NCBI GenBank assembly: GCA_029959085.1
Contig: JARWIR010000011.1
Coordinates: 7,751,840-7,815,839, forward strand
Source of the DNA: Nemophila menziesii
Taxonomy: Eukaryota > Streptophyta > Magnoliopsida > Boraginales > Hydrophyllaceae
Direction of reading: 5' to 3'
DNA length: 64,000 nt
Shown here: piece after piece, positions 23,541 to 35,528 of the stretch
Layout of the letters: every line of letters begins with the position of its first letter
Position numbering within the stretch: position 1 is the stretch's first letter
The notes under the pieces: generated by a model
The model's input: only the letters and a program-made list of their open reading frames with translations
Database searches by the model: none
Told to the model about the DNA's origin: nothing
Translations under genes and position numbers: made by a program

Positions 23541-23999
23541 TTAAGAAGAAGAAGAATTAGAACGGGGTACCTGGCCATGAAGATCCATCGTGTCCTCCTC
23601 CAAAGGGGGAGAATAATTATCAATATCCATGAACAAAGTTACCTCTTCCAATGTTGACTTAATCTGTGTAATTTCCTTCCAAAGTGCTCCGATGTCTAAT
23701 CGTAAAAGTTTGAACTCTTGTTGCAAATTGTGAGCCCATGGAGGAATACCAGAATCAGTTTGAGAAGAAGAAGAACCTTGAACTTGGAATTGTAGCTTGT
23801 CTGTAGGCTTTGATGATACCCTCATCTTTGCTGTTAATTTCCCGTGTTGTGGTGGTGCAGGTGCCTTTTCTTCTTGTGTTTCTTCAGTAGGCTCATGAAG
23901 ATTGATGGCCTTTTCAAGTGTAGAACTAGGCAAATTCTTGTTTTTCCCTAGGATACAACATCTCTTCTTGTAATCGAAAGCATCTGTTCTGTTTGTCAT
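23541..23999 (-). CDS. Retroelement 3' ORF, unknown function (copy 1, 152 aa)
   Basis: Open frame between the pol end and the 3' LTR of element C, starting MTNRTDAFDYKKRC. The N-terminal third is charged. A Pro/Gln/Ser-rich middle follows, then a likely coiled-coil stretch (WAHNLQQEFKLLRLDIGALW and on through KEITQIKSTLEEV), an acidic MDIDNYSPPLEEDTMD segment and a Ser-rich end. No signal peptide or membrane segment, so it does not look like the env-like protein sometimes found at this place in Athila elements. Probably an element-encoded accessory protein or the C-terminal part of a longer one. Confidence 0.5.
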   Translation of the reverse strand: MTNRTDAFDYKKRCCILGKNKNLPSSTLEKAINLHEPTEETQEEKAPAPPQHGKLTAKMRVSSKPTDKLQFQVQGSSSSQTDSGIPPWAHNLQQEFKLLRLDIGALWKEITQIKSTLEEVTLFMDIDNYSPPLEEDTMDLHGQVPRSNSSSS

Positions 24000-24359
24000 G
24001 GTTGATTGACCCCAAACTCAAGTTATACCAAGGATAGAATGAAGTTAAGAAAATTTGGTATATCTTGAGTTTCTTGCTTGGATTGGATGAAGGAAGTTGG
24101 TTCTTGACAAATATTGGAAGAACTCTTGAAAGCTTGATGATCTTGATTGTGTTTAATGGTGTTTTGTGATGAATTTGATGAAGAGGTTATGTTTATGGAG
24201 GATGGAGGAGAGATTTGATAATGTTAATGTGTTTGTTGTGGAGGTTTAATCAAGCTTAAAGGTGTTTTTATAAGGTTGGGAGCTGGAAAATTCGTGTGGA
24301 AGAGGCTAGGGTTTATCTCTTTAAGGTTAGAAGTTGACTAGGCTTTGAACTCTTCACAA

Positions 24360-24725
24360 ACCGCCTGGCGCGGTGCATCCCTGCGGTGCATGGGGTATAC
24401 CGCGGGGTACACCGCAGCGCTGTTGGTTTGATTTTTCTCGCTTCTGCCTTGTACCCGTGCTAGCACCCCGTGGCACACGTTTTCGCCCTGTGGTGCAGGG
24501 TTGCGGTGCATGGGTAGTCCGCACGTGCTCCGTCAAAAAACCCGCGGTACATACCCCGTGGCACGCGTTTTGGGCGTGCGGTATAGGGCGCGGTGCACCG
24601 CGGCTATCAGCTTCTTTTTTTCTAGCTTCTGGATAAGACCCGTGGTGCGCGACCCGTGGTACGGGTTTTTGGGGCGCGGTACATCCCTGCGGTATAGGGG
24701 GTACACCGCGGGGGTAGTCCACGCC
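24360..24725. repeat. GC-rich island of degenerate short repeats (copy 1)
   Basis: About 365 bp of GC-rich DNA in otherwise AT-rich sequence. It is built from variants of GCGGTGCAT, GCGGTACAT, GCGGTATAGGG, CCCGTGGCACGCGTTTT and ACCGCGGGG. Open frames exist on both strands because stop codons are rare in such sequence. It lies in the non-coding part of element C after pol. Confidence 0.8.
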
Positions 24726-25264
24726 AGACTTTGAATCTCTCCAAGAATTTTTCCTAGCATCCCAAACTCGATTCCTGCACTATCAACACAATACCCTTCT
24801 CATTTATTTAAAAGTAGACACTAAAACTTGACACTAACTTAGAATTATACACTAGGAATTGAAAAACTTAAAGCAATAAACTAATATACAATGAAATGGA
24901 TTTTGTTTAACGTCGTTAAGCTCGACGGGTTACCTCTCGCATCTATAACTTCATATCAACGAAAAAATAGTCAAGTGACATATGTAATCCTTTTCCAATA
25001 GTATTCATTATTATATTTGATTTCACTGAACACAAATATAAATTAATATATCAATTTGAATGATATTTAAATTAAGTTAACTTACTAATTTTATGTCTTT
25101 CATTAAAAAAATCTAGATTATTTAATTATAAAAAGATTGGAGTTATAATTCATTAAAACACAAATTAATACAAATTGAAATGAAAGAAGATAATTCAACT
25201 GACTTAAACATAAATTACAATAATAGAAAAAACAATAAAACCCATGTCATGAGAAAGGTGGTTA

Positions 25265-25643
25265 TCAAAGATTGAGTGTTAAATCAACGCATGATTCTTC
25301 ATATTCGTTGTTGCCCGTCATCATTACAACTTCAATTGAGTGAGCTAAAGATGAAGGAATTGCAATTGAAGGACCTCCATTTGTGGCTCCTCTTATAGAC
25401 GGGTTTCTTATTACCCTATTGGATAGGAATGGGGAAAGAAAAGCATTGTTGGGATGTGATGATAGTTAGGACGAGGATGTATAGTCGGTTGTCTATTTTC
25501 TCACCCAATCTCTTCTCATTTTCACTTTTCATGCTTGCTCTCTCCTCTCTATGGGAATTTTGATGCCCACCCAGTGCTTGTATACTGTTAAACTCTCTTG
25601 AGAAATACCTGCAAGGATACACTCTTTCATTGTTGGGATCCAT
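25265..25643 (-). pseudogene. C2H2 zinc-finger/EAR relic with frameshift (copy 2)
   Basis: Same locus as 2462-2840. By eye the 379 nt from ATG to the distal TGA are identical to copy 1, including the Cys-to-Phe change and the frameshift, so both lesions predate the tandem amplification. The TATATAA box is at 25707-25713 on the minus strand. Confidence 0.8.
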
Positions 25644-26548
25644 ATTCTCTACAAAAAAATATTGAAGCTCAAATCGATATATTTTAGAATGGACTTGATG
25701 AATAGTTTATATAGGGATTAAAGATCATTTCGACGGTATAGTCTTTCACATTTATTTTGGGAGGTAAGTTTAATGATGTAGTCAAATTGTCAAAAGGTGT
25801 AATATTAATTGTGAATCTTTACTTTATTCATGTAAATAAATGATATACAACTATGCTTATCTATTCCTTATCACTAAACAATTGTTATGTGAAATAGTTG
25901 TCATTTTTATTTGTTTATAAATTTTGATACACATTTTATTAATGTGTGTGATTTTGACTATATTTAAAGCTTGTCTCAATTTTAATATAAATTTGTACTA
26001 AGCATCATATATATTATTCGTATGAATATCAAAATGTGTTTGGATTCTGAGATCCATTATATTTATTTACAATATCAGTATTGAGAGATAAATATCTATT
26101 TTATATTATCTACTTTATGACCACAAATAGTTACTACATATATGCATTAAAAGGAAGCATGAAAAGTAATTAGCTGTAACAAGCACCCACTAGTATAATA
26201 ATTCTAATATGTGTCGTAACCCATATTCTGGGCTAGTTTAAAGTGCTACCATTCAGAGAATTAATATTTGAAATAACCATATGTTATTGAAGAGGATAAA
26301 GACACCAAGCGTATGATAAATAATTTTCAAGACAAGTCTTTTTTATCCAATATGTTGCTTAATTCTTTGTACTAAAAATATACTTAAAATATTATAAGGG
26401 ATGATCACCATTTATTTTTAGTAATATTAGTGTTAGTTTCTTATGTGGTATTTTGAGAACAAATAAAGTGTATAACATTTATTGCATCTTTTTCGATGGT
26501 AATGCTAGATAATTTAGGTTGCTTCCAAATATAAATCCATTGTGGACA

Positions 26549-27127
26549 ACATTAGATTTAAAAACAAAATAGGACATATAAGAAGCTTTGCAGGCATTTT
26601 TATTGATTATGTTTCCATAAGAATCCTTAGAAATTACAGATAATGCATCTTTACCATCCTTAAATCTCGTATCCACACTATCTTCAAAGTAACCTAACCC
26701 TATCTGAAAACATTAACAGAATTACTTCCTCTAAATTAAGATCGAGGGCCAATCTCCGTCAAGCCCGAGGAAACCTTTCCAACCTCCGTTACCTTTTGGA
26801 AGGCCTACGCCCTATAGAAACTATCTACCGGAGGCTGTCCCTTGGCCTGTAGGTCCTGACACAAAGTTAGAATTCTAGCTCTTCTAGAGTGGTATCTCAC
26901 TGATGGCTCGGGCCCCCGGAAGGAGGCCTTCTTACATTGGATTTAGAAACACATTAGGATATATAAGAAGATTTGCAAGCATTTTCACTGACTATGTTCC
27001 CATAAGAATCTCTAGAAATTATAGATAATGCATCTTCACCATCCTTAAATCTTGTATCCACACTAACTTCAAAGTAACCTAACCCATGTGAAAACATTAA
27101 CATAATTAGTTCCTCTAAATTAAGATC
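26549..27127. repeat. Direct repeat pair around the 23S insert (copy 2)
   Basis: Arms 26549-26743 and 26934-27127, equivalent to 3747-4325. The only content between the arms is the 190-bp rRNA-like filler. Confidence 0.85.
26744..26933 (-). pseudogene. Nuclear insert of plastid-type 23S rRNA fragment (copy 2)
   Basis: Same insert as 3942-4131. It retains GAATTCTAGCTCTTC, closer to the organelle sequence than copy 1. A private change in the CTACCGGAGGC stretch replaces the organelle-like CTACCTGAGGC of the other copies. Confidence 0.88.
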
Positions 27128-28052
27128 ATATAGTTTATATTCATGCTGATATGGATCATTAACATAATTAATTTAGATAATAAAGGTAATTTGTTACATA
27201 TAGCACTTAACAAATTAGATTATGTCGATAGCTGTAATTCAATGCATATTTTTTTCGAATTACACATATGATCCTTATGTTTAGACTAAATTTTCTTTTA
27301 TGGTATACTAATACCTATATTTGCATATTTATTAACCAATAAGTTTATCCATTTGCGAAACCATGTTATCTCATTATCCTCAAAGCATTATTTTAGATAA
27401 TATGGAAGCCAATATGTCATAGTCCACTAGAAACAAAAATATATATGTTATATTGTCTCTTTTTTCTCATGATAAATCAGGAAAAGTTTATTACTTACAC
27501 GCTTCTTTTTATACATATTTACATAACCATGGAAACCATTGTTACATACTCTCTATTATAGGTGTATGTATTTTGGATTTCATTTTGAAGTCCGTTGATT
27601 TTTATAGAAATATATATCATTTAAATTTGAGGTTGTAATACATTAAAGTACTTCAGGTAATATGTAGACTACGTTATCATACAATGTATGATAATTAGTC
27701 TTTGGTTGGTATTATACCTACTTATATTTGGGTAAAATGATCCTATTCTTAGTGTCTTGCATTTTAATATTTTTTTTATTATTATATCCATTCATTTTCC
27801 ATGGAATTTTCTTTTTAACATGAAAATACTTGATGTTTAAATTCCTACATTATTAAGTAGACAAAATTTACTTTAGTTAATAAAAGTATTCTTAACATCT
27901 AATTGGTCTTATTTAATCTATATATAAGTTAAAGATATTAACCTTTTCCCTATAACAAATAATCAATCTAGCGTGTATAAGTAAGAATTATCTTCCTTCT
28001 AACACACTTCTTTGAAACCATGATTGATGGATACTAATAATAGTAACGAAAT

Positions 28053-28154
28053 ATACCACCCATGAAGTGGCGTGATTTGGTTGGAATTAAATCGTTTATT
28101 TATTTATATACTCGATTTACTTCCAACCATATCACGCCACGTCATGGGTGGTAT
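28053..28154. mobile_element. Hairpin MITE, 102 bp (copy 2)
   Basis: Same inverted repeat as 5263-5364. This copy has a single ATACCACCCA at the left end; copies 1 and 3 have it twice. Confidence 0.75.
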
Positions 28155-29639
28155 GAATTTGGATGATATATTATATCATTACTCTACTAATAATTGTATT
28201 GTGTGAGTATATATTTATGGATGTAAATACATTTGATAATATTTGTTGTTAAACTATCAAGATTAACTAAAATATTCATGATTTCTTATCAATAAGGGAA
28301 AGTTTAAATAACCCAAGGTTTTTAGACACTACTATTTCTGTGTACGTTTTCTAAAAGAGTAATTTATTACTAATTCAATGAATGTTAGGTGTCCACCATA
28401 AATATAAAATAAAGCAGTTGATCATCCTACATGTTTCGATTAGTAATAGAAAAGGTTAAAAATTGAGCATGTTTCTAAAAAGAGTATACATGATTAAAGA
28501 GATAGTGATAGCCTTTTTTAGAGAGCATACTACCCTTCCACATTTATAATATTTTATTAGTGATTTCTACAATAGTATTAGCCACCTCAATCTTAGAATC
28601 AAAGATAAAAGTTGTAATTCTTAATTTTTTCCTAGGTCACATGTTTGAAGAACCCTAATTTATCTTGTATATAATACAGTAGGTTATAATTATTGTTTAT
28701 ACTAAAAAAATAGAACATTCGTTTAGGATTAAGGATTGACATGCATGAAAATACATATTTAACATACTATTAAGATAATTTGCTTCATCTTTTTAATTCT
28801 TAATGACTAAAATTGAGTCTTTAGTAAAGAGAAGGTGGGGGGACCTTATCAGCAGACCTAATAGGTATATATATTTCAAATATCTTTTTCCCACTTAATT
28901 TTTCATTTTTTCATCAAACTATTGATGGGTTTAGTGGTTAAACTAAAATTGTATTGTCATAAAAGACATATTTGTCTAACTCATATATAAAAATTTATTG
29001 ATTATCAAGGGCTCCAATTTAACACAATTTATTATATACTTTTTCTGATAATGTTCACATCTCGTTTGTTCAATTTTGGTGACAATAAAATTTATACACA
29101 TGGCTTCAATGAAATTTGATTCATGTAACAAAATTGTATTGTAAGGTATTTATTCTTACTTGTTTATACACATAAATATTAGAGATCATCATATTTATAA
29201 TTAAATATACATCATACTTGAGTCATTGGATTGTCACTAATTAAAAATAATAATTAACATAAAACATGACTTTAAAATTTCATCATAATCTAATTAAAGG
29301 CGTTTGGCAGCCATGGTAGTTATGGTGTGAAATAACGGAGGTGGTGATGTTTTGTATATTGGAGAAAATGATATTGTTCAGGCGAGGCATTAGTTTTAAG
29401 TGACTTTGAGAGGTTGATCAAGGGTTTTTCCATGGTTTGTATATAGGTTGTGGGTCAGCCGATGCTCGTGGCTATGTTCTTCCGATTGGATTGGTGGATA
29501 TAACGTTGGTTGTTTGGTTTTTAGGTGTTAGTATAGGCAATGAGTGGGTTTTCATGTCGTTTAAAGGTTTATTATTATGGTGGTGCATATTTAACATTTA
29601 AGATTTCTTATGGTTTAGTGTATCGAGGTGGTTACGGAT

Positions 29640-29744
29640 ATGACAAGAGCTAAGTGGTAGCCATGGCCCCATGGTTAAGATCGGCCAAGGTGTGATTCAA
29701 ATCTAGGAATTTACATTATATAGGTTATTAGGCGAGTTTTTTTT
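29640..29744 (+). mobile_element. Possible tRNA-derived SINE (copy 2)
   Basis: Same candidate as 6850-6953, with A-box-like and B-box-like words unchanged and a terminal run of eight T. Confidence 0.35.
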
Positions 29745-31254
29745 GTCTCTCATTTGATAGAAGAAGAATATGTTCTTATATATATTTTTGTAGTAATAAA
29801 GTGATTATTTTACTATTATCAATTTGTTAACTTTTTTTAATATGGCTCAATATACGTTGAAGCTATTTAAAAAAGCATTGAGAATATTTAATGTCACGAA
29901 CAACAACTTATAAGTTAACACCAATTTATCATAGAATCCATAGTTTAGGCAATAATAGACACATGGTTACACTAAGACTAAAGATCCGTTTATAGCAACA
30001 AATATTGAATTGTTACACACGTACATGTAATAACGTAAAAAATGAACAAACATAAGAGCAGATTCATTATGCCATTAAAGTTTCAAAATCACTTATACAT
30101 TTATTAATAAATTTACAAACCAATTTACACTTACAAAAAATAAAAATATTCAAATTAAGACATGACTATACTTGGTAATATTCTAAATGGGGTAAATCCA
30201 AAAAGTATTTATATATCAAGTGTGTGACCAACTGCCCCATATTTTATACCTTCTTTGCACTACACAAATTTGACTCTTAGGCAAAACTTTTATTTAAAAC
30301 CATTAATAGAGTAATAGTTTTTGTATGTGTTGCTTAAAGTTAATAGCTTTTGTAACAGTTTTAGTAAATTGTTGCATTATGTAGCAATAGTACGTTATTT
30401 TTGTAAAAAAATTTCTTAATTCATTTCTTCCAATGGTTTTTAACAAGTGTTATTTGCAATATGTTTTATACCGTTTCTTAACATTTCTTGCGATTTTTTC
30501 ATAATGCTTTGTAAACCATAGGTTAACTTTCTTGTAATAAATTTTAATAATAGTATTTCATATAACTATTCATTCAGAATTATATATCATAATAAAAGAT
30601 TGTGTCTAGTGGTCATAAGTAATTCGTAATCCTAATCTAATCCAAGATCGAACCACCCAAGTATAATGTGAAATGATTTTCATTTTAACAAATAATAAAA
30701 AATTTGCTTGATGTAATAGAACCACTGATTTATGATTAAGCAATGCGTAGCAAGTTAAACAATCATAAAGTCACGTGTAATGGTTTTTTCTGTTTTATAA
30801 CAGTTTCTAAATGTTGCACGATAATCAAAATATTATGGCGATGACAGACAATTCTAAGTGAAATATCCCTATTCATGTTATCATCCAAAATCAAGTTAAG
30901 TTAATAATTAGAGTTACCACTTGAAACAAAAACCGCATGGAGATTAAAAAAGTATATAATTCTAATAAAGAATATACATGTATATAGTTCTTGAAAAAAA
31001 TGATATAAAAAAGATTGAATCTGATTTGAACCTGCAAAGTAGAATTGTTATGTAATTATCATGAAAAGATTTATTTGGAGATGCAAATCCAAAAACATAA
31101 AAAATGGGTTGAGTGAAAACATCGTCAAGTGAAACTCAAGTTATAGGGAGATTTATTGATGGAATGTGAGGAAAGAGTCAAAAACTCACTTTTCATTATC
31201 CAAATATACATATCATACCTTCCCTAAACTGACATTACAACCATAAATACCTTA

Positions 31255-33161
31255 GAATTTAAAAACTACTTCGCTGAGGAACAATGATACAATTAGGGCG
31301 TAGTTATGTGGACCGTTGGGTAATATATTAGGACCTATGATCACCCTATAGTCTCCATATCAAACTAAGTAAGAACCTCTCACTCTGGCATTGTAATGTT
31401 AATAATGTACTTGAATCTATAAAACGGCGATTGTCCGTATATTAGGCGTGTGTGCATTACTTCTTTAATATTAATGCATGAGACAAGTTAGAATACCTTC
31501 TCTAGGATCATTCATTGTTTTCTACTACATCATCTTCTTCAATATTTATTTGAGACTACCCTACCGTTCTTATCTTTATTATGTTTGGACGACACAATTT
31601 TGAGTTGGGGGTCTTGATGTCTGCATATATGTGATAAAATAATCTAGACATGGGACATCATTTTAGGGGTATCTAGTGCTTAATTACCAGATTTTCTCCC
31701 ATTTCTTTATGTTTTACACTTCTTTTTCTAGTTTTAGGTGTTTCATTATTTTTAGAGATTTTGTATGTAATTTGTGTGTTATTTGTGTAGCACTTAAGTA
31801 TTTGGAAGCTAACACACCTTGAGATGATGATAAGGAGTGAAGAAACCATGAAAACCCCTTATTCATGGTAAAAAAGGAAACTTTAGATAGACTTTGGAAG
31901 TAGAAGTTAATTTGTCTAGACATGAAGACGCCTAGTATTTTTAATACTACAGAAAATCGACAACGGATTTGAAGGATCCCTTTTAAATCGGGAAAGGTCT
32001 TTGAATTGCAGTTGTTTTGATACCAAGATCACTGGATTTGGAGTTGTAACGAAGATGTTACGAATTATACAAATTCAATGAGCCAACCAGTCTACTATTT
32101 TAGAAAAACGAGTTTTAGTTGGTTTCTAAATCTAATACCTAGTCCTTATCCCTGATTTTATCCAAATTTATAGATATATTCACTTTTACCTTAAGAAAAT
32201 CATCCCTTCTCAGTCCCTAATACATATTAAACCTAGAATTATCAGGATCAAGTGAGTAGAAGAGAATGAGTTGGAAGTTGTTCATGTCATTCCAAGCCTT
32301 CCCGTTATCAGTTTTCACCAATTAATATAGTATACTTATTTATTTTCTTTTGAACATGAATATGATATTTTTAGTTCCTTTTTGTTCCTTCCTTAGTATG
32401 AACTGAATCTATTTAGCTTCAGAATAGCATAAGGGGTATGAATCCTATACTTGTTTTATATGTTATTTGAATTAGGGATTTATGTTTGAATATTTTTTTC
32501 GTGAAAGCTCTATATTATGTACTTTGTTTTAATGTTTTTATTTCTTGCGATGCACAAACGTATATGATTACCCCATTAGTAGTTGGATTGTCACCAATTC
32601 AATTATAGAAACATCACATATATAGTCATCTAGTTTGTGGTAGTGAATCTGACAGGCTTGCCTAACTAGATAGTCAATAAGGTTTAAGTTAACCATCGAT
32701 CACTGCGTAGCGTCTCCTTACCCAAGTCCCCTAGTATCGTTGGGGTTGCTTACTAAGTCTATTCAGATGTAAGTTAGGTGGAATTTAGAATCCCAACTAT
32801 AACATATATATATCACACAATTCTTGCTTAAATAATATTCATAGAACAAGGTTAGTAGGGATTACTTTCTAATTCTTGAGCTAAATTCTCATACATTTTC
32901 TCTTTAGTATTTTATTTTTATGTCTTACTTTATGTCTTACTTTATTAGTTTTTTAGAGTCTTAACACCAAACAAATATTTTAGTGTCTTGCTATTATACT
33001 ATTCAGCTTTTTTAGACTACTTTGTAATAACACTATAATATACCTCACTTTCGTAGTACCTAAGATCGATATATGTTCGATTCCAAAGTGTTTATTCGTA
33101 GTGGTATAAAGTGTTTGTTCTTTTATTTATATCACTATTTTATCATACCTTTGCCATAACA
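31255..33161 (+). mobile_element. Athila-like element A: 3' internal end plus LTR (copy 2)
   Basis: The LTR begins TGATGTCTGC at 31615 and ends about 33161. Shares with copy 3 the change to AAACCATGAAAACC (copy 1 has AAACGAAGAAAACC) and a TTGGGGTTGC word with one extra T. Confidence 0.72.
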
Positions 33162-33947
33162 AATTTGAAACATAGGACTAATTAACAGTTCAATTCTGTG
33201 AAGTGTGTGACCACAAAAACCATAAGTATATGAACTCTAAATTTACCAAAGTATAATTCATACTTTACATATAGTTAACTTTTTTTTTATACACGTTTAA
33301 CATGTAAGAGAGTTGAGACAGTTTTTAAGGGATGAAGGTAGATAATATAAACCTATACTGGATAAGTGGGAAGGGTTGGGACTTGTTGTATTAGAAAGTT
33401 ATATTGTATAGTTATGTGGGAGGAGTTAATTGAGTGAATACATGTTATTAGAGTGGAACATATATTTATTTCTTGTATGACACATGATATACATATGATA
33501 AAGCTTTTCAGATATATTGAATACTAGAGATTATCAAATAAAGAAGCTAAGTATAGAATTTTGTAGTAAATAGAATATGGTAGGGATTACGATGTAATAA
33601 GTGAGATTGAGTTTTAATTGAAGTAAAATTAATTTTATTACACTTTAAATTATATAAGTTTTACAATTAATTTTTTATTCTATTAGGATGGTGGATGGGA
33701 GATGATGTGACAATGAGATGTATTTAAAGCTTAATTATTCAGTTTTAATAGGTTAGATGGATATAGTTTGGTCATAGTTGACTATGATGTTCATTTTAAT
33801 AAAAGAAAAACTTGAATTGAAAATAATATTATATGATTAAAAGAGAACACAGAATTCATTCAAAACACAAATTACACAAATTCAAATAAAAAAGACAACT
33901 GATTAAGACATAGACCAAAATGATATGCAATAAAAAAGAAGAATCGG

Positions 33948-34262
33948 TTAAAGTCTTAAAGTTAAATCAATTCCCGCTTCTTCATCATTGACATTGATAT
34001 TTGTCATCAATTTAGTTGATGGTCCAGCAATTGAAGAACCTCCCCCTTTTTGGAGTGACAAACTTGAAGGGAAAAGGGGGAGTAGAACTACTCTCTCGGA
34101 GCTTTGAACAGTGTCATTACTGCCTTTTCCCTTTACATTTCCAATTTCATTTGAATCCTTTTTTTTCCTATGAGCGCGTTGGTGGCCACCTAGAGCTTGG
34201 CCAGATTCAAACTCTTTTGAGCAATGGTCACATCGATATACTCTCTTAATACTACGATCCAT
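33948..34262 (-). CDS. Small C2H2 zinc-finger protein with EAR repressor motif (copy 2, 104 aa)
   Basis: Tandem duplicate of 11164-11478. The reading frame, zinc ligands, QALGGHQ and DLTLRL are all intact. One nucleotide difference from copy 1 within the ORF changes Ser to Gly in the linker (GGGSS). The promoter TATA box at 34328-34334 is kept. The upstream (AT)n tract is strongly expanded only in this copy (34637-34687), about 375 bp from the ATG. Confidence 0.88.
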   Translation of the reverse strand: MDRSIKRVYRCDHCSKEFESGQALGGHQRAHRKKKDSNEIGNVKGKGSNDTVQSSERVVLLPLFPSSLSLQKGGGSSIAGPSTKLMTNINVNDEEAGIDLTLRL

Positions 34263-34327
34263 TTAATCTAGAAGAAAACTATTTTCACTTAAATGTGTAT
34301 GTATTGAAAACATAGGTACATAGTAGT

Positions 34328-34394
34328 TTATATAGGGATAAAATCTCATTGCATTTAATTTATTTTGGTGCAGTTATTGCAATTAAGTAGTCAA
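34328..34394 (-). promoter_or_regulatory. TATA box and W-box-like element of the zinc-finger gene (copy 2)
   Basis: TATATAA at 34328-34334 and TTGACT at 34389-34394; spacing is one base shorter than copy 1 through loss of one A after the TATA region. Confidence 0.5.
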
Positions 34395-34632
34395 ACAATA
34401 AAGAGGTGTAACAATTATTATGGAAGTTATCTTTAAGCATGTAAATTCATGACCAACAACTACCTTTATTTATTTTTCTTTGCCCACCAATAATTTATTT
34501 TAGCTAACCTCTTTTATATTATTATAAATACATATATATATATATATTACATTTATTTTTGTATTTTTTTTAATTTATATAGTTTACATTAAGCTTAAAT
34601 TTAAGGTGTAAGGTAATTATTTTGTTTCCTCA

Positions 34633-34636
<4 letters not shown>

Positions 34637-34687
<51 letters not shown>
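34637..34687. repeat. Expanded (AT)n microsatellite (copy 2)
   Basis: About 25 uninterrupted AT repeats. Copies 1 (11847-11871) and 3 (57438-57466) have shorter tracts interrupted by TACAT. It lies in the upstream region of the copy 2 zinc-finger gene. Confidence 0.95.
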
Positions 34688-34689
<2 letters not shown>

Positions 34690-35528
34690 GAGAATGTATA
34701 TTAAATTTGACGCATCCTATATTTTCCATAAAATTTATTTTAAAATATTAACTATGATACTTCGCTTATTTGTTAATTTTATTTGTTTTATAAATAAATA
34801 TAACATATGGGTTATACCATAGAACTTATTTAACATGGGAATGACATGGTTTACATATCAGATGATTTAATTAAGGATAAACCTTTGAATCTAGAAAATG
34901 TCCTTATTTTTACATACATTTAAGAATTAAGATTTAAAAAAAAAATATGGAATTACATGTAAAATATTATTATATAATAATGCAACATTTCATGGTAAAC
35001 GTTCATCTCATTGAGTGGAAAAAATAGATTCAACTAAAGGAAGGCACTATACACACTCAAAGAGGATTTTATGCACATAATGAAGAACTATATAATAATG
35101 AGCATGTCTTTGTACGAGAAAAAAGGATCATATCCTATTCGGATTCTATCCAAAAATTCAATGGCATTCCAAAGAAAGAGAAATGTGCAATGCAGAATAA
35201 GCTTACAGACGAACTATGTGTCAAAAAATTTACCGATTAGGATTTGATTGATAAAAACATGTATAGTTAAATCTCATTACTTCCTCATTTTTCGTAATTA
35301 ACCTAACAAAAGATTTTAATTCAAATGATATGCGATTTCTTTACATTATCGTCGACGAATAATACTGCAATGTATGATTCCCTATCTACATAGCAATCCA
35401 TCAATTTTCTTTTAATGGTATGTAAATGAATAGTACCTACTTTTGGATTATATGAACAAGCCTGAAAAGAACTTACCAAAAAAAGGGTGATATTACTTGA
35501 ATGGGATATAGCTTGTTGGGTTTAATGT

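Larger units (their letters stand above)
2141..24943. repeat. Tandem segmental repeat, copy 1 (22803 bp)
   Basis: First of three direct tandem copies. The 5' edge starts TATAACTTCATATCAACG, which recurs at 24944 and, with one change, at 47743. Bases before 2141 are not related to those before 24944. This copy differs from copies 2 and 3 at shared sites: it keeps 8 bp near 8280 that both lack, its zinc-finger gene has Ser where they have Gly, and its plastid 23S piece carries private changes. It contains both zinc-finger loci, the organelle insert, the MITE, the CACTA element and three Athila-like fragments. Confidence 0.97.
22089..24943 (-). mobile_element. Athila-like element C, internal region from pol end to 3' LTR (copy 1)
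   Basis: Minus-strand internal sequence. At 24903-24929 the last pol codons read PVELNDVKQ, a wording typical of the post-integrase end of Gypsy elements. Then come a GC-rich island (24360-24725), the 152-codon ORF (23541-23999) and long non-coding sequence with four exact TTGAGTTTGGGG words, the last adjoining the 3' LTR. The rest of pol, gag and the 5' LTR are missing because the tandem unit ends at 24943. Confidence 0.78.

Noticed and set aside
24354..24760. Overlapping ORFs of 75-122 codons on both strands
   Set aside because: All fall in the GC-rich repeat island where stops are rare; no frame is favoured and none has a known domain.
34622..34822. 66-codon ORF with a long Tyr-Ile run
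   Set aside because: It is a translation of the expanded AT microsatellite of copy 2 and is absent from copies 1 and 3.
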